From Asticcacaulis machinosus (lineage in GTDB: Bacteria; Pseudomonadota; Alphaproteobacteria; Caulobacterales; Caulobacteraceae), in contig NZ_JAQQKV010000001.1 in the NCBI RefSeq assembly GCF_028550435.1, positions 930,001-994,000 on the forward strand: 64,000 nt of DNA. The letters are read 5' to 3'. Shown here piece after piece: positions 33,064 through 40,701 of this stretch. A program made the position numbers and the translations under genes. The stretch's first letter is position 1. Every line of letters begins with the position of its first letter. The notes under the pieces are model-generated. The model did no database searches and was not told where the DNA came from. It was given only the letters and a program-made list of their open reading frames with translations.

Positions 33064-33464
33064 GCCGCCACCTGACCAGCCGCGATGAAACCATTTGCGG
33101 TCGCCAGCAGGATTTTCACCTGCCCCGGATGCAACTTGGCCAAGGCATCAAACAGTTCGGGGTGCTCAACCGACATCGCTTGGGCGTCATCGACCCACCG
33201 GGCGCTGTTTTCGACCTGACAATCCCAGTCACGCTCCGGAAACAGGCTCTCGATGCGAACCTCCAGAACTTTGGCGATTTTGAAAAGCTTTGAGGCGCTC
33301 ACGCGGTTCGCCCCGCGCTCATACTTCTGCACCTGTTGGAACGTAAGATCGATGGCCTCAGCCAAGGCTTCCTGAGACATTCCCCGCTGTTTGCGCACAC
33401 GGCGGACGTTCATGCCCACGATCACGTCAATCGGGTCAGGGCCATTATCTAAGATGGATAACAT
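33060..33464 (-). CDS. XRE-family helix-turn-helix regulator
   Basis: A 134-residue DNA-binding protein. The HTH is at about 17-70 ([23 protein letters not shown], then [19 protein letters not shown]), the alphaproteobacterial XRE form also found in stress and phage regulators. The C-terminus lacks a peptidase domain. GGAG precedes the ATG. It is the first gene of a four-gene leftward operon and lies just after the S24-type repressor, so it may be expressed in the lysogen and control its own operon through the dyads at 33517-33566. Confidence 0.85.
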   Translation of the reverse strand: MLSILDNGPDPIDVIVGMNVRRVRKQRGMSQEALAEAIDLTFQQVQKYERGANRVSASKLFKIAKVLEVRIESLFPERDWDCQVENSARWVDDAQAMSVEHPELFDALAKLHPGQVKILLATANGFIAAGQVAA

Positions 33465-33516
33465 GTGTGTAATCTCCCATAGCGTGATAAGCTATGAGTT
33501 GATTAAAACACTGAGT

Positions 33517-33566
33517 TACACCACACCGTCAAGTGTTAAATACACCGTGCTAGTGTTTTTTACACT
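33517..33566. promoter_or_regulatory. cluster of ACAC/GTGT dyads, putative operators
   Basis: Upstream of the XRE regulator and overlapping the end of the repressor gene lie ACACCGTCAAGTGT, ACACCGTGCTAGTGT and AGTGTTTTTTACACT, three inverted half-site pairs in 50 bp. ACACGGTGT is also present at 34297-34305, near the repressor start, and TACACC occurs twice in the repressor-cro gap. These are candidate binding sites for one of the two regulators. Confidence 0.5.
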
Positions 33567-34321
33567 CTGATGCCAACGGGATAGACTGCCATAACGTCCT
33601 TAAGGTGATATTTCACAACGCTTTCCTGATACGCCGTGACGCCGCCCTCAAGTTCGACAGGCTCATATTGAATGCACTCAACATGGGTATTCGTCGTCCG
33701 GATGTACTTTTTCACAAACACCTGACCGTCGTGATACCGGACGATGACGCCTTCATCTTTTTTAGGTGCGCCGACCATATTGTAGGAAATATACCCCCCC
33801 GACGACGCGTAGGGATAAACGCTCTCACCAAAGACCCGCATAAATCGCGTGTTTTTGTCGATGAACATAGACAGGTCAAAGGTTTCGGTACCATCGCCCT
33901 GATAAATATGCACCCCCTCCGGTGACGCGCGCGCGACACCATCAAGCGGAAATACAAGGCTTTGACGCTCTGGACGGTCTGTATCATCGCGTAAAAGCGG
34001 CGGGCTGGGCATGTCGAACATAGGCCGACCATCCATCACGGCTTCGACCTCGCGCTCAAGCGCGTCCATTGTGAAGCCCAACGCCTCTACGCATTTCCGC
34101 TGCAAAGCCACATCGAGGAATGCCTGATTAGAGCCGGTTTCATATCGCTGCCAGGATTGCTGATTAATACCAAGCTTTTCGGCAGCTTGAGCCTGCGAGA
34201 GGCGCGTTCGCGCCCGTAGCCTCGCCAATGCGTGGCCATAAAGAATCGCCTGCTCTTTCGGTGTCAAATCCTTCATGACCCGATAGTGCAATAACGACAC
34301 GGTGTTTGTTATCACCATCAT
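33560..34321 (-). CDS. CI-like phage repressor, S24/LexA-type peptidase
   Basis: A 253-residue repressor. The N-terminal HTH (about 33-62, LARLRARTRLSQAQAAEKLGI) is followed by a linker and a LexA/UmuD-like S24 peptidase domain (about 130-250). The nucleophile Ser is likely in FGESVYPYASSGGYI (near residue 165) and the Lys in VRYHDGQVFVKKYI (near residue 208). The usual Ala-Gly cleavage site is not obvious. It probably maintains lysogeny and is destroyed in an SOS-like response. Two starts are possible, 34321 and 34276 (MKDLTPKEQ); neither has a strong ribosome site. It is divergent from the Cro-like gene. Confidence 0.85.
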   Translation of the reverse strand: MMVITNTVSLLHYRVMKDLTPKEQAILYGHALARLRARTRLSQAQAAEKLGINQQSWQRYETGSNQAFLDVALQRKCVEALGFTMDALEREVEAVMDGRPMFDMPSPPLLRDDTDRPERQSLVFPLDGVARASPEGVHIYQGDGTETFDLSMFIDKNTRFMRVFGESVYPYASSGGYISYNMVGAPKKDEGVIVRYHDGQVFVKKYIRTTNTHVECIQYEPVELEGGVTAYQESVVKYHLKDVMAVYPVGIRV

Positions 34322-34407
34322 AGACAGAGTTAACTACACATTTACTATTGCCGGATACACCAAATCAGTAGCCACATACACCGACCACTCACATTGATTC
34401 GATCACA
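34322..34407. promoter_or_regulatory. divergent repressor/cro control region
   Basis: An 86-bp gap between the divergent repressor and Cro-like genes. It has TACACC at 34356-34361 and at 34377-34382, 21 bp apart, about two helical turns. A third, related ACACGGTGT lies at 34297-34305. This is where the lysis/lysogeny promoters and operators should be. No sharp -10/-35 pair could be chosen by eye. Confidence 0.5.
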
Positions 34408-34686
34408 ATGCAAATTTGTCACACAACGCAACCACCAAAGCCTGTTGAACGCGCGCCATTCCACCTATGGCTTTTCAAGCACGGGATGAGCGTCGCACAG
34501 GGCGCTCGCGCGATTGGCGTAAGCCAGCAGACATTAGAGCGCAACCTGCTGCCACCGTCAAACGAGCGCTTCTCACCGGCGTCGGTCGAAACGCGGGTCG
34601 CCGTGCGCAAATATACCAAAGGCGAAATCAAGCTGGATGATTGGTTCGAACGTCCTGAAACCGATGAGGAAGGGGATGACCAGTGA
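34408..34686 (+). CDS. Cro-like helix-turn-helix regulator
   Basis: A 92-residue protein with a helix-turn-helix at about 25-50 (FKHGMSVAQGARAIGVSQQTLERNL), divergent from the repressor gene and first in the long early operon: the position and size of Cro proteins. The C-terminus is acidic (RPETDEEGDDQ). It overlaps the next gene by 4 bases (GTGA-like coupling). The start could be the ATG at 34408 or a later one; no clear ribosome site is seen. Confidence 0.75.
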   Translation: MQICHTTQPPKPVERAPFHLWLFKHGMSVAQGARAIGVSQQTLERNLLPPSNERFSPASVETRVAVRKYTKGEIKLDDWFERPETDEEGDDQ

Positions 34687-35168
34687 AAAAACGCATTTTC
34701 GCCCGTGGCGATCAGGTGTGCTTAGCACCCGACTTTCAAAAAGCGCGTGAGCATTTCAGAGCCGCGAAGTTGGCGGGCATATTTGATATCACGGACGCCC
34801 TGAAAGCCCTGACCGATTTAGCCATCGGCCCGGCAATCCAGTGGCAGCGGCGCTACACCCTCCGTATTGGCGAAGGCCGATGCGTCGAGGGGGATGTTAC
34901 CACTATCGACTTCCTCAGCCGCGAGCTTGAACGCCTCGAAGCCTATGACCGTGACGCCCGCCGAGCAGTGGCACGGAAAGATCAAAGCCTTGAGGACATA
35001 GAGGCCGATCTGCGCCGGACTTACGACCGGCCCGCAGCAAGCCTCACACTCAATTTCGATAAGGTCGCCAGCTTAGACGCCGCAGCCCTCGAATCCTATC
35101 AGCACATCCCGGCGGACATTAAGGCCAATGGATGGGGCGAAGACCTCTCACATAAGCAGGGGCATTAA
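34683..35168 (+). CDS. hypothetical early protein, 161 aa
   Basis: A 161-residue, charged, mainly helical protein starting MKKRIFARGDQVCLAPDFQKA. Helices KAREHFRAAKLAGIFDITDALKAL-like and EDIEADLRRTYDRPAAS are seen. There is no recognised domain. It lies between cro-like and ogr-like genes in the early operon, a position often taken by anti-repressor or replication accessory genes. Function unknown. Confidence 0.65.
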   Translation: MKKRIFARGDQVCLAPDFQKAREHFRAAKLAGIFDITDALKALTDLAIGPAIQWQRRYTLRIGEGRCVEGDVTTIDFLSRELERLEAYDRDARRAVARKDQSLEDIEADLRRTYDRPAASLTLNFDKVASLDAAALESYQHIPADIKANGWGEDLSHKQGH

Positions 35169-35170
35169 AG

Positions 35171-35479
35171 ATGGTGGTGGGACACCCTCAATCAAATCAA
35201 TCCGGGCTGGGTATCATGAGTAAACCAACTGAACAGCGAGCTGAGTGGCTGGACGCCCAGCGCAAACGCAGTCGCGAAAAAGGCCCTATGGCCCCTTGCG
35301 AAGTGTGCGGGGCAAAGTCCACGGCCAGAAGCTCTTACCGCTTAGGGCCGCGAACGCGGTGCCTATATTACACCTGCAAAAACCCTGAGTGCGGACACGA
35401 ATGGGTAATGAACCTTGAATGGATCAAGACGACGCGACCCTCCCGGCTAGTTTGTGAGCCGGTCGCCAAGCCGACCTAA
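35171..35479 (+). CDS. ogr: Ogr/Delta-like zinc-finger late activator
   Basis: A 102-residue protein whose core PCEVCGAKSTARSSYRLG, then Y-Y-T-C-K-N-P-E-C-G-H-E-W-V-M, has the C-x2-C-(about 21)-C-x4-C zinc-binding pattern and T-x-R-S-S of the Ogr/Delta family. These proteins turn on P2 late genes through a dyad about 55 bp upstream of the start and contact the alpha subunit of RNA polymerase. The dyads at 6840, 19498 and 23425 are obvious targets. AGGGG lies 8 bases before the ATG at 35171; a second ATG at 35216 would give 87 residues, closer to P2 Ogr (72). Unusually, the gene is in the early operon, not after D. Confidence 0.83.
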   Translation: MVVGHPQSNQSGLGIMSKPTEQRAEWLDAQRKRSREKGPMAPCEVCGAKSTARSSYRLGPRTRCLYYTCKNPECGHEWVMNLEWIKTTRPSRLVCEPVAKPT

Positions 35480-35589
35480 CGCCTACCCCGACGAATTTTC
35501 CAAAGCCACGCGCCTAATGGTTCAGGCCGCGAACGCTATTGTCTTGTCTGCCATCGGCCTGCCGATGCCTCTGAAAGTACCCCTGCCCT

Positions 35590-38277
35590 ATGTCGATGCG
35601 ACAGGACATATATGATGAGTTGCTACCGCGCCTTATGGCCGATTTCCGGTTTAAGGTCGAAGGTGACAACCTGCGCAAAGGCGAATGCCCGCAATGCAAA
35701 GGCCGTGAGCTATTTGCCTATAAGGCCACACCCTGGACGCTTCACTGCGGTCGGGCCAATAAATGCGGCGAAAAGTTCAGCGTAAAAAGCCTTTATCCTG
35801 AAATATTCGATACCTGGTCGAACCGTGTAAAGCCCACCCCTCAAAATCCGAACGCCAGCGCGGAAGCTTATCTCGAAGGGGCACGCGGCCTGAAACTGTT
35901 GGGCCTGCGCAAAGCCTTCTCTCAGGAAATTTTCAAAGACTACGACCGGAACATGACCTCCGCCACCGTGCGGTTTCAGCTTTCCAACGGGGCGAAATGG
36001 GAGCGTCTGATCGACCATCCCGGACGGTTCGACCGCAAAGCCAATTTTATAGGCTCCTATCGCGGACATGTCTGGATGGCGCCAGATCAGGGCCTTGAAG
36101 TTCTCGCCCGTGCAGACCGCATATGGATCACCGAAGGCATTTTCGACACATGCTCTTGGCGGCAGGCGGGTGAGTGCTCGGTCGCCGCCATGTCCACCAA
36201 TAACTACCCTGATCAGTTTTTGGCCGATCTGAAAAAAGAAATCGCGGCACAAAACCTGCGCGGCCCAGAATTGATCTGGGCGTTCGATAATGGGCGGGCG
36301 GGCGTTGAATACACCCGCAAATACCATGCGGAAGCCATGAAAAACGGATGGCGGTCAACGGCGGCTCAGCCGGTGCCCGAAGACAGCAAAGCCGACCACG
36401 ATTGGAATGACCTGCTTATGGCGGGCAAGCTGACGCCCGAACTGATACCGGAATATCTGTGGAATGGCCGCTTGATACTGGCCGACAACGCCACCGACAA
36501 AGCCATTCTGCTATGGGAAAAACAACGGCGCGCCAGCTTCCATTTCATCCACGACAGCCGCACATGGTGGGCGTCCTTCGATCAAAAAAAGATCACTGAA
36601 ACCAAGGACAAGGAAGAGGTTACCGAAAACTTTGCCGCACGTTCATGCGCCGAAGTCACCCAGATCGCCAACTGTGCATTTCGCGTACTCTACGCTCAGT
36701 TAGATTTAGGCACCGGCGAAAACCATTTTTTTCTCGACATCGACGTTCATGGCAGACCGGGCCTCTTTAAGGCGCGCATGTCCGCCGCCGCATTAACAGC
36801 CGGATCAGAATTTAAAAAGGCCCTCATGGGGGCTGCGGGGGCTTTATGGGAAGGCGGATCGCGCCAGCTTGACCGGCTTGTGGCCGAACAGACCTTCGGC
36901 ATGAAAACCGTCACGGCCCTGCCCTTCGTTGGCTATTCCGGCCGCAAGGATAAGAAAGAACAGCCGGTTCATAATGCATGGGTGCTGGGCGATTTCGCCG
37001 TCCAAAATGGCAAGGTCTATAAAATCAATGCCGAGGACTATTTCGATTTAGGCAGCATGCAGCTCAAGCTGGCCAGCCGCGATCCTTACCTTGATATCAA
37101 ATACGATCCGGATGCCTTTGATATCTCGTGGGTCATGGTTGTGTGGCGCGCCTTCGGGCCTAACGGCATGGTCGTTACCGTCTTCTGGCTGCTGTCGTTT
37201 TTTGCGGAACAAGTCCGCATTCATCACCATAAATCTCTGGGCTTTGTCGAAATGTCGGGCATCCCCGGCACCGGCAAATCCACACTTATCGAATTCCTAT
37301 GGAAGCTGTGTGGGCGGGATAATTACGAAGGCTTTGACCCTTCCAAGGCCACAACCGCCGCGCTCGCCCGCAATCTGGCCAAGGTCGCTAATCTGCCGAC
37401 CGTCTTTATGGAAAGCGACCGCGCTGACACCAATTCACACGCCAAAAAATTCGACTGGTCAGAGGTAAAGCCCTTTTTCAATGGCCGGATTGTGCGCTCA
37501 CGCGGGAAACCCAGCGGCGACAATTCAACCGATGAAAGCCCGTTCCGAAGCGCACTGATCATCAACCAGAATGCACCGGTCGTGGCTGAACAGGCCGTTA
37601 TGGAGCGCATCATACAGATGGCGTTCACTAAGGAAGGCTGGAGCGCTGACACTAAGGAAGCCGCGACCCAACTTGAACACTGGCCGATGGACGACATCAG
37701 CGGCACCATAATCCATATCATCCGACGGGAAAAAGACATTCTTGAGAAGTTCTCTGCCCTTAAGGATAAATATGAGGCGGCGTTTCTGGCCGCTGACAAC
37801 CGGGTTAAAAATGGGCGGATACGGCTTAATCACGCGCAGTTACATGCGGCGCTAGAGGCCTTCGCACCGATCCTGAAACTGACACCGGATATTCTGCGCA
37901 CCACCCACGATCATATTAACAGTCTCGCCATAGCCCGCGACCAGCTTATCGAAAGCGATAATGAGACTGTGGCTAAGTTCTGGGACATCTTCGATCACCT
38001 CGAAGACGATCCCAAAACCCTGACCCCAGAAGGGGAAGTGCGCGGCCTCAACCACAGCCGTGGCACCGATTTCATTTCGGTCAACCTCCTGCAGTTTGAA
38101 CAGGCCGTAAAGCGCGCAGGCCTCGCCGCGCCGACAACAGACGAACTGAAAGCCAACCTCAAAAACTCGAAATCCCGCCCGTTCGTCGAGTCGAACAAGG
38201 TCATCAACTCCGGCCTAACCCACGCCTCTGTGCGCTGCTGGGTATTCCGCCGCGAACCTCAAAAGAAAGGAGGCTGA
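35590..38277 (+). CDS. bifunctional DNA primase-helicase (zinc ribbon, TOPRIM, P-loop ATPase)
   Basis: An 895-residue replication protein. An N-terminal zinc ribbon has Cys33, Cys36, Cys53 and Cys59 (CPQCKGRELFAY, LHCGRANKCGE), as in primases. A TOPRIM-type part follows (about 180-235): R-I-W-I-T-E-G-I-F-D-T and LIWAFDNGRAG, with the catalytic Glu and acidic pair. The C-terminal part (about 530-750) holds Walker A GIPGTGKST near 557-565 and Walker B-type FMESDRADT. It should prime and unwind phage DNA, as P4 alpha or T7 gp4 do. P2 itself uses the gpA nickase, absent here, so the replication module is of different origin. Confidence 0.85.
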   Translation: MSMRQDIYDELLPRLMADFRFKVEGDNLRKGECPQCKGRELFAYKATPWTLHCGRANKCGEKFSVKSLYPEIFDTWSNRVKPTPQNPNASAEAYLEGARGLKLLGLRKAFSQEIFKDYDRNMTSATVRFQLSNGAKWERLIDHPGRFDRKANFIGSYRGHVWMAPDQGLEVLARADRIWITEGIFDTCSWRQAGECSVAAMSTNNYPDQFLADLKKEIAAQNLRGPELIWAFDNGRAGVEYTRKYHAEAMKNGWRSTAAQPVPEDSKADHDWNDLLMAGKLTPELIPEYLWNGRLILADNATDKAILLWEKQRRASFHFIHDSRTWWASFDQKKITETKDKEEVTENFAARSCAEVTQIANCAFRVLYAQLDLGTGENHFFLDIDVHGRPGLFKARMSAAALTAGSEFKKALMGAAGALWEGGSRQLDRLVAEQTFGMKTVTALPFVGYSGRKDKKEQPVHNAWVLGDFAVQNGKVYKINAEDYFDLGSMQLKLASRDPYLDIKYDPDAFDISWVMVVWRAFGPNGMVVTVFWLLSFFAEQVRIHHHKSLGFVEMSGIPGTGKSTLIEFLWKLCGRDNYEGFDPSKATTAALARNLAKVANLPTVFMESDRADTNSHAKKFDWSEVKPFFNGRIVRSRGKPSGDNSTDESPFRSALIINQNAPVVAEQAVMERIIQMAFTKEGWSADTKEAATQLEHWPMDDISGTIIHIIRREKDILEKFSALKDKYEAAFLAADNRVKNGRIRLNHAQLHAALEAFAPILKLTPDILRTTHDHINSLAIARDQLIESDNETVAKFWDIFDHLEDDPKTLTPEGEVRGLNHSRGTDFISVNLLQFEQAVKRAGLAAPTTDELKANLKNSKSRPFVESNKVINSGLTHASVRCWVFRREPQKKGG

Positions 38278-38279
38278 TC

Positions 38280-38732
38280 ATGAAACGCTTCATCTGCTCC
38301 GGCTGTGACGCCACGGCTGACGGCCCCGCCGATGCCCTGCCCGAAGGCTGGCATTGGCAGACGACCGCCCGCCTGGGCGAAGTGCCGCGGTGCCATGACT
38401 GTGCCATCAAAAACGCCAGTCGCATCGCCACCGGTCGCATGAGCACCGAGGAAATCCTCAATGCGGGCAATGATGGTGCCGAAACCGATGCCATCACATC
38501 CGCCGCCCAGTCGCGCCTTAAATCCTTTGTCGAACGCTTCGACCGCCTGCTCGATGACGCCGAAACCATCCGCATCGACATTAAGGAAGTTGGCCTCGAA
38601 GCCAAAGGCGAAGGCTTCGACGTGAAAATTCTTAAGCGTGTCGTGATCGCCCGCCGGAAAGACCCCACCAAACGACAAGAGGAAGAAGCCCTCTTCGACC
38701 TATACGCCTCCGCCATTGGCGGTCTGGGCTAA
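38280..38732 (+). CDS. zinc-motif protein fused to a GapR-type DNA-binding domain
   Basis: A 150-residue protein. Cys6/Cys9 (CSGC) and Cys38/Cys41 (CHDC) look like a zinc ribbon. From about residue 78 to the end, AQSRLKSFVERFDRLLDD, then D-I-K-E-V-G-L-E-A-K-G-E-G-F-D-V-K-I-L-K-R and RQEEEALFDLYASAIG, matches the GapR family (DUF2312). In Caulobacter crescentus GapR is a nucleoid protein that binds overtwisted DNA ahead of replication forks. A perfect AGGAGG (38268-38273) precedes the ATG, 2 bp after the primase-helicase stop. This suggests high expression and a role in phage fork topology or interference with host GapR. The fusion to a zinc motif is unusual. Confidence 0.82.
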   Translation: MKRFICSGCDATADGPADALPEGWHWQTTARLGEVPRCHDCAIKNASRIATGRMSTEEILNAGNDGAETDAITSAAQSRLKSFVERFDRLLDDAETIRIDIKEVGLEAKGEGFDVKILKRVVIARRKDPTKRQEEEALFDLYASAIGGLG

Positions 38733-38757
38733 CTCAATCCCGAAAAGGACAACCCTG

Positions 38758-39318
38758 ATGAGACTTGAATTAAGCGGCCACGATTGGGCGTTCGTAAAAA
38801 GAGTTATCGCGTCAGCTAATGTTGAGCACGACCCGCGCTTTGCTGAGAGATCACAATCGCTTTTAAGCCCAGGCTATATTGAAAATGAGGCGCTGCAATT
38901 AAACCTTAGCCTACTAATCCATGCCGCGCGCAAAGAAGGATTTGATGAGGGCAGGATATCCATCACTGCCCATAAAATGGCCGTTGAAAAAATGCAGGCC
39001 AACGCTGTCAGCGGTCGGCCAACGGCTGAGGTTATGGCCGAAGCTAACGCGCAGCTTGACGACGCCGACCAACCGGCCCCGGCACATCCCGGCTGGCTGG
39101 TCTGGAACCCCAACGGACGCCAGCCTAACTATCATCACGCCAGCATAGCCAGTGCCGAAACCGAGGCCCAACGACTGGCAGACATTAACCCTGACCAGCC
39201 CTTCTATGTGTATGGCCCGCTGACCTGCGCCCGCGCGCAGCGTGTTCTCGTGAAATCGAAATCCATCCCCGTCCCGCCAAAAACGGAGGTCGATCTCGAT
39301 GACGAAATCCCTTTCTGA
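38758..39318 (+). CDS. hypothetical replication-linked protein with SSB-like acidic C-terminal tip
   Basis: A 186-residue protein I do not recognise by fold. The first 100 residues are helical (MRLELSGHDWAFVKRVIASAN onward), then HPGWLVWNPNGRQPNYHHAS and QPFYVYGPLTCARAQR look like a small beta-sheet domain. The last residues, VDLDDEIPF, are almost identical to the C-terminal tip of single-stranded DNA-binding proteins (DDDIPF), which recruits RecO, PriA, RecQ, Topo III and polymerase III chi. I chose the ATG at 38758, which has AGGA upstream; an earlier in-frame start at 38716 lies within the GapR-type gene. The end overlaps the next gene by 20 bases. Confidence 0.68.
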   Translation: MRLELSGHDWAFVKRVIASANVEHDPRFAERSQSLLSPGYIENEALQLNLSLLIHAARKEGFDEGRISITAHKMAVEKMQANAVSGRPTAEVMAEANAQLDDADQPAPAHPGWLVWNPNGRQPNYHHASIASAETEAQRLADINPDQPFYVYGPLTCARAQRVLVKSKSIPVPPKTEVDLDDEIPF

Positions 39319-39604
39319 CCAAGGCGGCATTGCCGTCCACTTCACTGAGGACGCCCCTTGCGGGCGGGCCTATGACTGGCGGCTCTACTGGTCACCAGCG
39401 GAAGTTGTGGAACTGATCACCGACCGTCTCAACCGCCCCCGCCATGCGCTCGAATTCCGCACCGTTCCGCTTGGCGACGGCGACGGTATCGAAGTTCGCG
39501 CCCGCCCCGAAGGCAAAACCGTCCCCGTCTACATGGCCCTGATCTGGGGCGACATCACCTTCCGCGATCTGATCGCGGTCGGCCACCACAGGAAAACCGC
39601 ATGA
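39299..39604 (+). CDS. hypothetical protein, 101 aa
   Basis: A 101-residue alpha/beta protein (MTKSLSDQGGIAVHFTEDAPC at the start, RHALEFRTVPLGDGDGIEVRA in the middle). No recognised family. It overlaps the preceding gene by 20 bases, hence encodes over the SSB-like tip in another frame, and overlaps the next ORF by 4 bases. Confidence 0.62.
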   Translation: MTKSLSDQGGIAVHFTEDAPCGRAYDWRLYWSPAEVVELITDRLNRPRHALEFRTVPLGDGDGIEVRARPEGKTVPVYMALIWGDITFRDLIAVGHHRKTA

Positions 39605-39744
39605 AACAGCATAATTGCCAACCTGACCATAAACTCGGCCGCTTTGTCTGCCGCGCCTGCCTTCGTCAGTCCCTTAAGCCCCTGACCGGCTTCACCTGCA
39701 CCGGCGTTCCGATCCGCTCGGCGTTGAAAGGCGGTGCAGCATGA
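39601..39744 (+). CDS. 47-aa Cys/His protein
   Basis: A small ORF starting MKQHNCQPDHKLGRFVCRACL with possible zinc ligands Cys6, His10, Cys17 and Cys20, followed by a basic tail. It overlaps both neighbours by 4 bases (ATGA), which argues for translation despite its size. No known family. Confidence 0.55.
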   Translation: MKQHNCQPDHKLGRFVCRACLRQSLKPLTGFTCTGVPIRSALKGGAA

Positions 39745-39953
39745 TCGTCCCCGCCCTCTCTGGAATTCAGATCAAGGTGGTTGATAGCGGCACGCCGGTT
39801 TCGGTCGGTCAATCGATCCATTTTGTCGATGACGCCCATTACGTCCTCGACGGGGGCACGATCCATATGACCAAGCCCATGCTCGATCAGCTTAAGGCGG
39901 CCATCGCCCGCCAAGATTCACCGTCCGTACTCACATCGCCGGGGGACGCATAA
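39741..39953 (+). CDS. hypothetical protein, 70 aa
   Basis: A 70-residue protein (MIVPALSGIQIKVVDSGTPVS start; HFVDDAHYVLDGGTIHMTKP middle). Mostly beta with a C-terminal helix. ATGA overlap with the preceding small ORF. Not recognised. Confidence 0.58.
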   Translation: MIVPALSGIQIKVVDSGTPVSVGQSIHFVDDAHYVLDGGTIHMTKPMLDQLKAAIARQDSPSVLTSPGDA

Positions 39954-39955
39954 CC

Positions 39956-40234
39956 ATGACCGCCCCCTTCACCCCGAACACCGAATGCACCCTGTGCGGC
40001 GACGAAGCCACCTTCTTCGGTCAGGACGATTGGAACATGTGCCGCGCTTGCCATGCCCGTTTCACGGCTCAGCAAACCGGCATCGTTCAGCCTGCCGCCC
40101 CACCGGAAAAGCCGACGCCACCCCCACCTCATTTGTACTGCGACGACCACCCATTGCTGCCGTTCGCAGCCGCCGCTGGGGCCGTAGCCCTCCTGATAAC
40201 CGTCATCATCTCACTTATGAAAGTTGCCGCATGA
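39956..40234 (+). CDS. zinc-ribbon protein with C-terminal TM helix, 92 aa
   Basis: Two CxxC knuckles (CTLC at about 11-14 and CRAC at about 29-32) form a probable zinc ribbon. A Pro-rich linker (PPEKPTPPPPH) leads to a C-terminal transmembrane helix (about 68-88, LPFAAAAGAVALLITVIISL), so the zinc ribbon would be tail-anchored to the inner membrane, facing the cytoplasm. Function unknown. It overlaps the ASCH-domain gene by 4 bases. Confidence 0.6.
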   Translation: MTAPFTPNTECTLCGDEATFFGQDDWNMCRACHARFTAQQTGIVQPAAPPEKPTPPPPHLYCDDHPLLPFAAAAGAVALLITVIISLMKVAA

Positions 40235-40701
40235 CTGACCTTCCCAAACTCGCCCTGTCGATCCGTCAGCCGTGGGCCTACGCGATCATGAACCTCGGCA
40301 AAGACATCGAAAACCGCTCGTGGCGTCCGCGCAGCTTTTTACCCTTTGATATCTGCATTCATGCGGCATTGGGCATGAAGCGCCACGAAATGACCGACGC
40401 CTTTGAATTCATCGATAAGGCCGCACCTCTGGCTTCACCGCGCGACTGCCTGCGCCGTCAAAACACAATCCTGAACGATGCCCGCCACGGCGGCATTGTC
40501 GCCGTGGCCACGGTCACAGATTTCGTCACCGAGTCCGACAGCCCTTGGTTCACCGGCCCCTATGGCTGGGTGCTCGAAAACGTCCGCCCTGTCGATTTCA
40601 TCCCGGTACGCGGAGCCCTTGGCCTCTTTCCTTGGCGCGACCGGATCGAACGCTCGACCGGCAGGGCCTCCCTTCTCACCTCAATCCAACAGGCTGACTA
40701 A
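40231..40701 (+). CDS. ASCH-domain protein
   Basis: A 156-residue protein of the ASCH (PUA-like beta-barrel) family. The signature is LALSIRQPWAYAIMNLGKDIENRSW (read as LSIRQPWA at 8-15 and KDIENRSW at 24-31), then H-A-A-L and GGIVAVATVTDF, PYGWVLENVRPV. ASCH proteins bind RNA or nucleotides; some hydrolyse N4-acetylcytidine. They are common in phages. The ATG at 40231 is coupled to the preceding gene. It shares one base with the PP-loop gene downstream, and the pair may act in one RNA or nucleotide-modifying step; this is inference. Confidence 0.8.
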   Translation: MTDLPKLALSIRQPWAYAIMNLGKDIENRSWRPRSFLPFDICIHAALGMKRHEMTDAFEFIDKAAPLASPRDCLRRQNTILNDARHGGIVAVATVTDFVTESDSPWFTGPYGWVLENVRPVDFIPVRGALGLFPWRDRIERSTGRASLLTSIQQAD

